A stretch of DNA of 64,000 nt from NCBI RefSeq assembly GCF_015277855.1, contig NZ_CP063812.1, positions 1,240,001 through 1,304,000 on the forward strand, given 5' to 3'. This DNA comes from Microbacterium cremeum. GTDB taxonomy: Bacteria; Actinomycetota; Actinomycetes; Actinomycetales; Microbacteriaceae. A program made the translations under genes and the position numbers. Position 1 is the stretch's first letter; each line of letters opens with the position of its first letter. This document shows positions 17,164-27,076 of the stretch, in pieces. The notes under the pieces are model-generated. The model did not search any database, was not told the DNA's origin, and saw nothing but the letters and a program-made list of their open reading frames with translations.

Positions 17164-17816
17164 GACGAGCCCGCGCCGCGTCGCTCCTCGAGCCGCCGGG
17201 CCGCGCGCAGCCACGGGACCGACGCGTCCGGGCGGGCGGCGACGCCGCGCGCCAGGCCGTCGCAGCGCACCACGACGGCCCAGTCCTCGAGCGAGGTGCC
17301 CGCGCCGTGCAGCCGGTCCCGGAGCCTGCGGACCGCCCTCGCGCTCGGCTCGCCGGTGACGGAGGCGTGGGCCATGTGCGTCGCGGTGATCTCGCCGACC
17401 GCGCGCGTGAGCGCGCCGGGAAGCCCGAGGCGCCGGCCCAGCGCGCGCACGATCTCGCTGCCGCGCTCGGCGTGACCGTACGAGGTGATCCGCCCGTCCC
17501 GTCGTCGCGTCGTGTCGGGCTTGCCGATGTCGTGCCAGAGCGCCGCGAGCACGAGCCGCTCGCGGTCGCCGGGCGCGGCATCCGTCTGCATCGCATGCTC
17601 CGCGGCGAGATCGGCGGCCCACAGCGAGTGCACCAGCACATCCCCCTCGGGGTGCCACGACGGGTCCTGCGGCGTGCGGGCGAGCGCGGCGAGCTCGGGG
17701 ATCTCGTCGATGAGCCCCTCGGCCCGCAGCGCCGCGGAGGGCACCGCGTGCTCGCGCAGCACCGCCCGCAGGACGCGCCCTCGCTCGGCATCGGTGCGGG
17801 GTGCGCCGGCGGTCAT
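17160..17816 (-). CDS. HD-domain protein (CCA-enzyme-type HD phosphohydrolase)
   Basis: This 218-residue protein holds an HD domain like the C-terminal half of bacterial tRNA nucleotidyltransferases. [17 protein letters not shown] near residue 60 gives the first histidine, [12 protein letters not shown] near 99 the HD pair and [10 protein letters not shown] near 117 the next histidine. No nucleotidyltransferase domain precedes it. The substrate is unknown; metal-dependent phosphohydrolase activity is inferred from the motif. It lies between hutH and hutU on the opposite strand, and its ATG is 45 bp from the HutR site of hutU, so its promoter region overlaps hut control sequences. Confidence 0.75.
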   Translation of the reverse strand: MTAGAPRTDAERGRVLRAVLREHAVPSAALRAEGLIDEIPELAALARTPQDPSWHPEGDVLVHSLWAADLAAEHAMQTDAAPGDRERLVLAALWHDIGKPDTTRRRDGRITSYGHAERGSEIVRALGRRLGLPGALTRAVGEITATHMAHASVTGEPSARAVRRLRDRLHGAGTSLEDWAVVVRCDGLARGVAARPDASVPWLRAARRLEERRGAGSS

Positions 17817-17860
17817 GGTCCCATTGCACCAAGTCGCGGCGGGGCGGGGCAAGGGCCGCC

Positions 17861-17878
17861 TGTCTGCGATGCCAGACA
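17861..17878. promoter_or_regulatory. HutR operator upstream of hutU
   Basis: The perfect half-sites TGTCTG and CAGACA flank CGATGC. The centre lies 62.5 bp upstream of the hutU ATG, exactly the distance seen at hutH, and upstream of a -35/-10 pair, which fits activation rather than repression. The core matches, from memory, the TCTG-N2-AT-N-CCAGA type motif described for Corynebacterium HutR. Confidence 0.78.
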
Positions 17879-17896
17879 CCACCACGGCGAAGCCGG

Positions 17897-17925
17897 TTGT
17901 CGCGCCGCGCCCACGTGTGTGGAAT
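17897..17925 (+). promoter_or_regulatory. hutUI promoter
   Basis: A -35 like TTGTCG (17897-17902), a 17-bp spacer and a -10 like TGGAAT (17920-17925) end 6 nt before the ATG, so the transcript is probably leaderless. Confidence 0.6.
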
Positions 17926-17931
17926 CGACTC

Positions 17932-19613
17932 ATGACCACGATCGACACCGACACGGCCGCCGCCCGGGCCTCCGTCCGGGCGCCGCGCGGCGCGGAGCGC
18001 ACGGCCAAGAGCTGGGGCGCCGAAGCCGCCAAGCGCATGCTGATGAACAACCTCGACCCCGAGGTCGCCGAGCATCCGGAGGACCTCGTCGTGTACGGCG
18101 GCACCGGCCGCGCCGCCCGCAGCTGGGCGGCGTATGACGCGATCGTCCGCACGCTCGACGAGCTCGAGCCCGACGAGACCCTGCTCGTGCAGTCGGGCAA
18201 GCCGGTCGGCGTCTTCCGCACCCACGAGTGGGCGCCGCGCGTGCTCATCGCGAACTCGAACCTCGTAGGGGACTGGGCGACGTGGCCGGAGTTCCGCCGG
18301 CTCGAACAGCTCGGCCTCACGATGTACGGCCAGATGACCGCGGGGTCGTGGATCTACATCGGCACGCAGGGCATCCTGCAGGGCACGTACGAGACGTTCG
18401 CGGCGGTCGCGCGGTCTCTCGGACGAGAGGACCTGACGGGGACGCTGACGCTGACCGGCGGATGCGGCGGCATGGGCGGCGCGCAGCCGCTGGCCGTCAC
18501 CCTCAACGGGGGAGCGGTGCTGATCGTCGACGTCGACGAGTCCCGGCTCGCCCGCCGCGTCGACCACGGCTACCTCGACGAGTACACGACCGACCTCGAC
18601 GCGGCCGTCGCCCGTGTCGCGGCGGCGAAGCAGGCCGGCGAAGCGCTCTCGGTCGGCGTCGTCGGCAACGCCGCCGAGGTGTTCCCCGAGCTGCTGCGCC
18701 GGCACCGGAACGGCGAGCTCGCCGTCGACATCGTGACCGACCAGACCAGCGCGCACGACCCCCTCGCCTATCTGCCGCTCGGCGTGGCGTTCGAGGAGTG
18801 GAAGGCCGAGGCATCCGCCGATCCCGAAGGATTCACCGGTCGCGCTCGCGAGTCGATGGCCGCGCACGTGGCCGCGATGGTCGGATTCCAGGATGCCGGA
18901 GCCGAGGTCTTCGACTACGGCAACTCGATCCGCGCCGAGGCGCAGCTGGGCGGCTTCGACCGCGCGTTCGCGTTCCCGGGCTTCGTGCCTGCCTACATCC
19001 GCCCGCAGTTCGCCGAGGGGCGCGGGCCGTTCCGGTGGGTGGCCCTGTCGGGCGACCCCGAAGACATCCGCAAGACCGACCGCGCCGTCATGGAGCTGTT
19101 CCCCGACAACGCCGGGCTCGTGCGGTGGCTGCAGAAGGCCGGGGACGCCGTGCACTTCGAGGGACTGCCGGCGCGCATCTGCTGGCTCGGCTACAAGGAG
19201 CGCCATCTCGCGGGCCTGAAGTTCAACGAGATGGTCGCGTCGGGCGAGCTCTCGGGACCGATCGTCATCGGCCGCGACCACCTCGACGCCGGCTCGGTCG
19301 CCTCGCCGTACCGCGAGACCGAGGCGATGGCCGACGGCTCCGACGCGATCGCCGACTGGCCGCTGCTGAACGCCCTGCTGAACACGGCCTCGGGCGCGGC
19401 GTGGGTGTCGATCCACCACGGCGGCGGGGTCGGCATCGGCCGCAGCATCCATGCCGGGCAGGTGACCGTCGCCGACGGGACGCCGCTGGCCGCCGAGAAG
19501 CTCGAGCGCGTGCTCACCAACGACCCCGGCACCGGGGTCATGCGGCACGTCGACGCGGGCTACGAGCGGGCCGAGGAGGTCGCGCGCGAGCGCGGCCTCA
19601 AGGTGCCGATGCT

Positions 19614-19617
<4 letters not shown>
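17932..19617 (+). CDS. hutU: Urocanate hydratase
   Basis: This NAD+-dependent enzyme hydrates urocanate to imidazolone propionate. Family motifs are plentiful: [11 protein letters not shown] near residue 37, [12 protein letters not shown] near 53, [13 protein letters not shown] near 180, [10 protein letters not shown] near 270, the active-site region [15 protein letters not shown] near 418 and [13 protein letters not shown] near 490. The length of 561 residues is typical. The start at 17932 follows the leaderless promoter; the frame open further upstream lies in the operator and the HD gene. It overlaps hutI by GTGA, so the two are coupled. Confidence 0.95.
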
Positions 19618-20954
<1,337 letters not shown>

Positions 20955-21003
20955 CCCCGCGCTGAGCTCGCTCCGCGGGGCGGCACGCGGGCTCAGCGCG
21001 GGG
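20955..21003. terminator. Bidirectional hairpin between hutI and the SixA-like gene
   Basis: The 12-bp perfect arms CCCCGCGCTGAG (20955-20966) and CTCAGCGCGGGG (20992-21003) start directly at the hutI stop and run into the last codons of the convergent phosphatase gene. Confidence 0.65.
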
Positions 21004-21481
21004 TGTCGAGCGTCCAGTCGTCGGGGTCGAGCACGGTCGCGACGTCCCAGTCGTCGACCTCCCACGTGAACCTCGCGACGGCGCACGTCGGCATATGGCC
21101 GATGCCGTCGTCCGAGAGGTGCGCGGCCAGGACGCTCATGCCCGGGTCGTGCGCGACGACGAGGACCGAGGGCCGACGCGTGGCCGCCGCGGCGGCGAGG
21201 AGCGCGCGCGCAGGCGCGCCGTAGAGACCGGGGTCCGTCGAGACGCGCACGCCGAGCTCGGACGCGAACGCCTCGGCCGTGGTCCGCGCCCGCACGGCCG
21301 TGCTCGACAGGAGCGCGTCGGGGCGGAACCCCGTCTCGGCGAGCCGCCGCGCCATGCGCGGCGCGTCGCGGCGGCCGCGGTCGTTCAGCGGCCGGTCGTG
21401 GTCGTCGAGCACGGGTTCGCCATCTTCGCGTACGGCATTCCAGTCCGACTTCGCGTGCCGCACCAGCACGAGCGTGATCAT
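20993..21481 (-). CDS. SixA-like histidine phosphatase
   Basis: This 162-residue phosphohistidine phosphatase family protein carries the catalytic LVLVRHAKSDWN at its N-terminus (His near residue 9), LSSTAVRARTTAEA near 60 and the second histidine in VVAHDPGMS near 105. Family members dephosphorylate proteins or small molecules; the target is unknown. Its ATG overlaps the hutG stop (ATGA), so it is probably co-translated with hutG, though no link to histidine breakdown is known. Confidence 0.85.
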   Translation of the reverse strand: MITLVLVRHAKSDWNAVREDGEPVLDDHDRPLNDRGRRDAPRMARRLAETGFRPDALLSSTAVRARTTAEAFASELGVRVSTDPGLYGAPARALLAAAAATRRPSVLVVAHDPGMSVLAAHLSDDGIGHMPTCAVARFTWEVDDWDVATVLDPDDWTLDTPR

Positions 21482-22401
21482 CGCGCGACCGCCTTCCCGG
21501 CCAGCAGCTCGAGCACGCACAGCGCCGCCAGGCGCACGGTGCGCGCGTCGGCGGCATCCGCCGTCGCGTCGACCTCGACGATGTCGGCGCTGTGCACGCG
21601 CGGGTCGGATGCCGCAGCCCGCACCAGAGCGCGCAACTCCCACGCCTGCAGGCCCCCGGGAACCGACGCCGGGCACCCCGGCGCGACCGACCGGTCGCAC
21701 ACGTCGACGTCGATGTCGAGGTGGATCGCGCCGCCGCCCGCTCCGGCGATCTCGAGAGCCTCGGCGACCACGTCGGCGGCGCCGCGGCGGCGCACGTCGT
21801 CGAGCGTGACGACCGTGATGCCGAGGTCGGCGGCGCGCCGCGCGTACGCGACCGAGTTCGCGAAGTCGGCGATCCCCAGCTGCACGATCCGCGCCGGGTC
21901 GAGGCCGTCCTCGACGAGCCGGCGCACCGGGGAGCCGTTGGACACCCCGTCGCGCAGATCGAAGTGCGCGTCGATCGTGATGAGTCCGGTCGCGGCGGCG
22001 CCCTGCGCCATCGCGTACGTGATCGAGTTGTCGCCGCCGAGCCCGATCACGAGTTCGGCACGTTCGCGCAGGGCTGCGACGGCGGCGCGGACGGATGCCT
22101 CGCCCGCCGGTCCGTCGGGCTCGTCGAGGTCGCCCGCGTCGACGATGTGCAGCGCCTCGTCCAGGTCGACCGGGGGCGGGCCGAGCAGCGCCGGGCTGTA
22201 ACGGCGCAGCGCCTCGCGCACGGCGGCGGGGGTGGCGTGGGCCCCGGTGGGCGACAGCGACGTGCGGAACGCGGGGATGCCGAGGATCGCGGCCGCCGGA
22301 CGGCGTGCCTGCGACCCGGACGTGCCGGGATCGTCCCGGGCTTCGTCGAGGGCGGGCCAGGATCCGGCGCGCGGCCAGAGAGGGTCGTGGGCAAGCGTCA
22401 C
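21478..22401 (-). CDS. hutG: Formimidoylglutamase (arginase/agmatinase family)
   Basis: This binuclear manganese hydrolase would cleave N-formimino-glutamate to glutamate and formamide, ending the hut pathway. Metal motifs are DAHFDLRDG near residue 164, with the Phe and Arg typical of HutG, and HLDIDVDVCD near 244. The first metal motif reads GGDNSIT, with Asn where arginases have His. The start is GTG with a TAGCGT hexamer 7 nt upstream. It lies on the opposite strand from hutUI and has no copy of the HutR palindrome close to its start. Assignment rests on motifs plus hut context. Confidence 0.82.
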   Translation of the reverse strand: MTLAHDPLWPRAGSWPALDEARDDPGTSGSQARRPAAAILGIPAFRTSLSPTGAHATPAAVREALRRYSPALLGPPPVDLDEALHIVDAGDLDEPDGPAGEASVRAAVAALRERAELVIGLGGDNSITYAMAQGAAATGLITIDAHFDLRDGVSNGSPVRRLVEDGLDPARIVQLGIADFANSVAYARRAADLGITVVTLDDVRRRGAADVVAEALEIAGAGGGAIHLDIDVDVCDRSVAPGCPASVPGGLQAWELRALVRAAASDPRVHSADIVEVDATADAADARTVRLAALCVLELLAGKAVAR

Positions 22402-22422
22402 GGCTTCGACGCTACCCGTCCG

Positions 22423-22782
22423 TCAGTCGGAGACGTAGACCCACGCGGTGCGGCCGCTGGCGAGCACGACCGACGTGCGCCGGTATAGCGTCACCTCGTA
22501 CTCGTCCGCGGCATCGAGCTCGTCCTCGGTGACGCGCAGCACGCGTCCGACGACCTTGTCGAGCGGGTTCCCGGTCTCGCGCACGACGGGATGGACCGAC
22601 AGTCCCGACAGATCCACGACGCGCTGGTCCTCGATCTCGGCGTAGTCGACGGTATACCCGGGGAGGACGTCGTCGTCGCCGTCGAGCAGGCGCCCGAAAG
22701 TGTCGAGCTGGACTTCGGGCCGTTGCAGCGTGCCGTAGCTGAACAGCAGGTGGTCAGGTGGTGCGGGCGGATCGGCGCTCAC
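22423..22782 (-). CDS. Gamma-glutamylcyclotransferase (AIG2/GGCT-like) family protein
   Basis: This 119-residue protein has the GGCT/AIG2 fold signature FSYGTLQRPEVQ near residue 14, a conserved acidic position in the VTEDELDAADEYE stretch near 85 and YRRTSVV. Family enzymes release 5-oxoproline from gamma-glutamyl compounds, but many small bacterial members have no proven substrate. The start is GTG; TACTCT lies 6 nt upstream within the 18-bp gap to the DUF445 gene, so it may have its own leaderless transcript. Confidence 0.75.
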   Translation of the reverse strand: MSADPPAPPDHLLFSYGTLQRPEVQLDTFGRLLDGDDDVLPGYTVDYAEIEDQRVVDLSGLSVHPVVRETGNPLDKVVGRVLRVTEDELDAADEYEVTLYRRTSVVLASGRTAWVYVSD

Positions 22783-22800
22783 GCGATCAGAGTAGCGGGA

Positions 22801-24072
22801 TCAGCCGAGCAGCGCGTGGGCGATGGAGTAGATCGCCAGGCCCGCGAGGGCTCCGACGATCGTGCCGTTGAGGCGGATGTACTGCAGGTCGCGGCCGACC
22901 ATGAGCTCGATCTTCTCCGTCGTCTCGGCGGGATCCCACCGCTCGACGGTGTCGGTGATGATCGAGGCGATGTCGCGCCGGTAGCGGTCGACGAGGAACA
23001 CCGCGGCGTCGGTCACCCACGAGTCGACGCGACGCTGCAGTGCGGCATCCGTCGTCAGGCGCTCGCCGATCTCGGCGAGAGCCTGCGCGCCGCGCCGGCG
23101 CAGGCCGCTGGCGGGATCGGCGAGCGACCGCAGCAGCCCGGACTTCGCGGTGTTCCACGCCGCCGCGGCGAGCTCGCGCACGCGCGGGCTGTCGAACACG
23201 ACGTGCTTGGCGTCTTCGAAGCGCCCGATCGTCGTGGGGTCGTGCTGCAGGTTGTCGGCGAGGCGGTCGAGGTACCCGTCGACGGCGAGTCGTGCCGGGT
23301 GCACGGGGTCGGCGCGCACCGCGGCGACGAACTTCACGGCCTCGTTGTAGACGGTGTCGTCGACGAGCCGCTGCGCGACCGACGGCACCCACGACGGCAG
23401 CCGGCGCGAGACGAGGCCGGTGAACGCGGCGTGGTTGGCGTCGAGCCACGCCGCGATGGTCTCCAGCGCCATGTCGACGGCACCGTGGTGCGCGCCCGAC
23501 TCGACGATGCGGGCGAGCCACTCGCCGAGCGGCGGTCCCCACTCGGGGGCGATCAGGTGCTCGCGTGCGAGGTCTTCGATGACGTCCTGCACGTCGTCGT
23601 CGCTGAGCGCGCCGAGCACGTTGGCGGCCATGACGGATGCCTCAGCCGCGACCCGCTCGGCATGAGCGGGTGTGCGCAGCCATTCGCCGAGGCGCGCGGC
23701 GACCGCGGTCGCCTCGAGCTTGGCGCGCACGACGTCGCCGCGCAGGAACTCGGTCTCGACGAACTCGCCGAGGTTGCGCCCGATCTCGTCCTTGCGGTTC
23801 GGGATGATCGCGGTGTGGGGGATGGGGATGCCGAGCGGATGCCGGAACAGCGCCGTCACCGCGAACCAGTCCGCGAGCGCGCCGACCATGCCGCCTTCGG
23901 CCGCCGCCCGCACGTACGCCAGCGCGGGCACCTCCTGCTGGAACGGGAACGAGACGGCGAACAGGGCGGCCATGAACAGCAGCGCCCCGAGCGCCACGCC
24001 CTTCATCACCCGCAGTCCGCGCCGGCGCTCCTGGTCGGCGACGCTCAGCAGGTGTCCCGGGGTCCGCGCCAT
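22801..24072 (-). CDS. DUF445 family membrane protein
   Basis: This 423-residue DUF445 protein has hydrophobic segments near residues 22-44 and 57-75 and a final one near 400-420. Between them is a long helical, mostly soluble region with the family stretch EGGMVGALADWFAVTALFRHPLGIPIPHTAIIPNRK (seen from residue 59). No biochemical function is established for DUF445. GAGGAT lies 6 nt before the ATG. It is followed closely by the GGCT-like gene. Confidence 0.85.
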   Translation of the reverse strand: MARTPGHLLSVADQERRRGLRVMKGVALGALLFMAALFAVSFPFQQEVPALAYVRAAAEGGMVGALADWFAVTALFRHPLGIPIPHTAIIPNRKDEIGRNLGEFVETEFLRGDVVRAKLEATAVAARLGEWLRTPAHAERVAAEASVMAANVLGALSDDDVQDVIEDLAREHLIAPEWGPPLGEWLARIVESGAHHGAVDMALETIAAWLDANHAAFTGLVSRRLPSWVPSVAQRLVDDTVYNEAVKFVAAVRADPVHPARLAVDGYLDRLADNLQHDPTTIGRFEDAKHVVFDSPRVRELAAAAWNTAKSGLLRSLADPASGLRRRGAQALAEIGERLTTDAALQRRVDSWVTDAAVFLVDRYRRDIASIITDTVERWDPAETTEKIELMVGRDLQYIRLNGTIVGALAGLAIYSIAHALLG

Positions 24073-24108
24073 GCGGTCATCCTCGCACGCTCGGAGGGGA
24101 TGGCGGCT

Positions 24109-24651
24109 TCAGTGCGAGGTCGCGCCGACGCGGTCGGCGAGCTCGTCGCACCAGTCGAGCGCGAGCCGATTCGAGCGGATGCCGTAATCCAGCGTTGCAC
24201 GCTGGAAGACGAACACGTCTGCGAACTCGAGAGGGACCTCCGAGGCGTCCACGCTCTGGGCGACGCCCACGAGCTCGGCGAGGTCGGCGGAGACGCGTGC
24301 GCGCACCGCGTCGATGACGCTCCGCTTCTCGTCGTCGTCGCTGAGCAGGCCGAGGAAGAAGATCCGTGCGAGCGCGGCGGTCTCGACGTCACCGCCGGTG
24401 ATCGGCGACAGCATCCACTCGCGCCACGCCTGCCGCCCGGCATCCGTCACCGTGTACGGCTTGCTGCCGCGCGCGTCCGCGCTGTCGCCGACGATGACCA
24501 GACCGTGGTCGGCGAGCTGGCGCAGAGCGCGCTGGATGCTCCCGAAGCTCGCGCTGTAGAAGAGCGAGACGCCCTGCTGGAACTGCCGCTGGACGGCGTA
24601 GAGCGACAGCGGGCCGTGCAGGATCAGCAGCCCGAGGATGACCTGTTGCAC
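24109..24651 (-). CDS. PadR-family transcriptional regulator
   Basis: This 180-residue regulator has an N-terminal winged helix (about residues 1-75: LGLLILHGPLSLYAVQRQF, then YTVTDAGRQAW) and a C-terminal helical dimerisation domain. It is divergent from a serine hydrolase across a 50-bp gap containing a 34-bp AT-rich near-palindrome. It therefore very probably represses the hydrolase and itself. The start is GTG with GGGAGG about 5 nt upstream. The inducer is unknown. Confidence 0.85.
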   Translation of the reverse strand: MQQVILGLLILHGPLSLYAVQRQFQQGVSLFYSASFGSIQRALRQLADHGLVIVGDSADARGSKPYTVTDAGRQAWREWMLSPITGGDVETAALARIFFLGLLSDDDEKRSVIDAVRARVSADLAELVGVAQSVDASEVPLEFADVFVFQRATLDYGIRSNRLALDWCDELADRVGATSH

Positions 24652-24666
24652 CGTGCCTCCCGAAGG

Positions 24667-24700
24667 GATATACCTTGAAGATATATCTAAGGGGTATATC
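24667..24700. promoter_or_regulatory. PadR operator, 34-bp near-palindrome
   Basis: The outer arms GATATACC (24667-24674) and GGTATATC (24693-24700) are perfect, with a perfect inner palindrome AGATATATCT at 24679-24688. It fills most of the gap between padR and the divergent hydrolase and is strikingly AT-rich for this genome. Its right arm ends 1 bp before the hydrolase GTG. Confidence 0.75.
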
Positions 24701-24701
24701 T

Positions 24702-25835
24702 GTGAGTGATGTCTCGACCGATCCTGTCATGCGCGTGACCGAGCCCGCGCGCCTCGCGACGAAGATGGTGCGCGTGCTCGCGCGCGTCGACCGCGCGCGA
24801 GCCCGCCGCGGGCTGCCGGCGGCGCAGGTGCTCGTCCAGGCTCCGGGGTTCGAGTTCGCCTCGGGTGAGCGGAGCCGGCGGTTCCACGCCGCGAGCGTCT
24901 CGAAGTCGATGACCGCGACCCTCGCGTTCGGGCTGGCCGAGCGAGGCGACCTCGACCTCGACGCACCGATCACCCGTCTGCTGCCGGAGGCCGACTGGCG
25001 CGGACTGTTCGTCCGGGACGGCCACGACCACGCCGCTCAGGTGACGACCAGGCATCTGCTCACGCACACCAGCGGCGCGGCAGACTACTTCGGGGGACGC
25101 GTCACCGGCGGCCCGTCCTTCTCGCGACTGCTCGAGACGGAGCCCGACCGGCTCTGGACGCCGGCCGACCTGCTCGCCTTCAGTCGCGACCGCCAGCGGC
25201 CGGTCGCCCGGGTCGGTGCGCGATTCTCGTACTCCGACACCGGATACGTGCTGCTCGCGCGCGTGGTCGAAGAGACCGGCGGCCACCCGCTCGGCGTGCA
25301 GCTGCACGAGCGGATCTTCCGCCCGGCGGGCATGGCCGACTCGTGCCTGCTCTTTCACACGCTCCCCGGCGGCGCGGCATCGACCGCACCGAATCCGGCG
25401 GCGGACCTCGACATCGCGCCGGTGTTCCTCGCGCGGAACGAGCTCAGCCGGTCCCGGAGTCTCAGCTGCGACTGGGGCGGCGGGGGAGTCGTCACCACCG
25501 TCGACGACCTGGCGCGGTTCTGGAGCGCGTGGAGCGCCGGACGCCTGGGAGGCGAGGCCTCGCGCGCGGCGATGGCGCAGACCACGCACCGGTTCCGTCC
25601 CGGCATCCGGTACGGCGCGGGGCTCATGCGGCTGCACTACGACGGGTTCTCGCCGTTCCTTCGTGGCCTGCCGCGCGCGGTCGGGCATCTCGGCGTCACC
25701 GGTGCCCACGCGTTCACGGTGCCCGAGCTCGGCATCCGTCTGGTTCTGAACTTCCACGCGACCAGCGAGATGGTCCGCAGCTTCCGAGCGCACATCGAGC
25801 TCGTGCGGATGCTCGCGACCGAACTGCGGGCGTGA
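24702..25835 (+). CDS. Serine hydrolase of the beta-lactamase/penicillin-binding protein fold
   Basis: This 377-residue class-C-like serine hydrolase has the nucleophile in S65-V-S-K68, HLLTHTSGAADYF near residue 119, the tyrosine motif YSDTGY near 178 (Asp in place of the usual Asn) and a C-terminal HLGVTGAHAF. No signal peptide is apparent, so it is probably cytoplasmic and may be an esterase or peptidase rather than a resistance enzyme. I choose the GTG at 24702 because AAGGGG lies 7 nt upstream; an earlier ATG at 24675 falls inside the operator. It is controlled by the adjacent PadR protein by inference. Confidence 0.85.
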   Translation: MSDVSTDPVMRVTEPARLATKMVRVLARVDRARARRGLPAAQVLVQAPGFEFASGERSRRFHAASVSKSMTATLAFGLAERGDLDLDAPITRLLPEADWRGLFVRDGHDHAAQVTTRHLLTHTSGAADYFGGRVTGGPSFSRLLETEPDRLWTPADLLAFSRDRQRPVARVGARFSYSDTGYVLLARVVEETGGHPLGVQLHERIFRPAGMADSCLLFHTLPGGAASTAPNPAADLDIAPVFLARNELSRSRSLSCDWGGGGVVTTVDDLARFWSAWSAGRLGGEASRAAMAQTTHRFRPGIRYGAGLMRLHYDGFSPFLRGLPRAVGHLGVTGAHAFTVPELGIRLVLNFHATSEMVRSFRAHIELVRMLATELRA

Positions 25836-25837
25836 GG

Positions 25838-27010
25838 CTACGGCTCGAGCGGTCCGAGCCACGCGGTCGCGACCGTCGAGTGCGCCGACTCCGGATCGGA
25901 CGGGTGGAACAGGCCCGCGAGCACGTCGCGATACAGGCGGCTCAGCTCGTTCGCCGCGAAGTACGACGACCCTCCCGCGACGAGCACCGCGTCGTCGACG
26001 ATCGTCTTGGCCGCCGTGACCGCCCGGTGCTTGACACCCGCGAGCAGCGAGAACCAGCGCGCGCCGTGATCGGTCAGCCCGTCGACATCGCGCGCGAGGG
26101 CATCGATCTGCGGTGGGAGCGCATCGTAGGCGAGCGCCATGCCGGCGATGCGCCAGCGGATGTCGGGGTCCTGGCTGTACGGCTTGCCGGTCTTCTTCGA
26201 CGTGCGCGTGCCGGCCGCGGCGACCGCGAGATCGAGCCCACGGCGGGCGATGCCGGTGTACACCGACGCCAGGAGCAGCTCGAACACGCTGAAGATGCCG
26301 AACACGAGGGGGTCGGGGTTCGGTCCCGGCGCAAGGCGCCGCACCACGCGGTCTGCCGGTGCGACGGCGCCGTGAAGCTCGGTCGTGCGCGACTGCGTGC
26401 CGCGCATGCCGAGCGTGTCCCAGTCGTCACGCACCGCGATGCGCCCCGCCTGCACCTCGGACCGCGGCACGAACGCGTAGACCATCTGCGGCGCGTCCGC
26501 CGATGAGGTATCGAGGCCATGCAGGCCCAGCTGCGTCCAGACCGGCGCGAGCGAGGTGAAGATCTTCGTGCCGGTGAACGCGTAGCCGCCGTCCGGCAGC
26601 GGCGCGGCATCCGTCCCGCTCCCGAACAGCACGAGGTCGTTGCCCGCCTCGCTGATGCCGAACGCGAACACCTCGCCGGCGGCGGCGCCTTCCTGCACGA
26701 ACCGCAGCGCGTCGATGTCCCGGTCGGCGAGCACCTTCGCCACGCCCGTCCAGACCAGGTGCATGTTGATCGCGAGGGCCGTCGCCGGCGCCGCGCCCGC
26801 GAGACGCTGCTGGAGGACGGATGCCTCGGCCAGGCCCAGCCCTGAGCCGCCGAGCTCGCGCGGCACCAGGATCGCCAGGTAGCCGGCATCCTTCAGGTCT
26901 GCCAGGTCGTCGTCCGGGAACGTGTTCTCGCGGTCGTGGATCGCCGCTCGCTCGCGGAACCGTTCGAGCAGGTCATCGGGCAGCAGGTCGCGCGCATCGA
27001 AGGGGGCCAC
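25838..27010 (-). CDS. Acyl-CoA dehydrogenase family protein
   Basis: This 390-residue FAD enzyme has an N-terminal helical domain (LKDAGYLAILVPRELGGSGLG near residue 46), a middle beta domain (FGISEAGND near 116, FTGTKIFTSLAP near 144) and a C-terminal helical domain (VAGGSSYFAANELSRLYRDV near 345). The catalytic Glu expected in the C-terminal domain is not obvious, as in several class D or DszC/HsaA-like members, so an oxygenase-type role is possible. The start is GTG. It lies tail to tail with the serine hydrolase, 2 bp apart. Confidence 0.8.
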   Translation of the reverse strand: MAPFDARDLLPDDLLERFRERAAIHDRENTFPDDDLADLKDAGYLAILVPRELGGSGLGLAEASVLQQRLAGAAPATALAINMHLVWTGVAKVLADRDIDALRFVQEGAAAGEVFAFGISEAGNDLVLFGSGTDAAPLPDGGYAFTGTKIFTSLAPVWTQLGLHGLDTSSADAPQMVYAFVPRSEVQAGRIAVRDDWDTLGMRGTQSRTTELHGAVAPADRVVRRLAPGPNPDPLVFGIFSVFELLLASVYTGIARRGLDLAVAAAGTRTSKKTGKPYSQDPDIRWRIAGMALAYDALPPQIDALARDVDGLTDHGARWFSLLAGVKHRAVTAAKTIVDDAVLVAGGSSYFAANELSRLYRDVLAGLFHPSDPESAHSTVATAWLGPLEP

Positions 27011-27076
27011 TCCGCCATTCTTGCGCCCTACGCGCGAACACGTCGCGGTCGCGGGCGGATCGCGCCCGCGGGGGCC

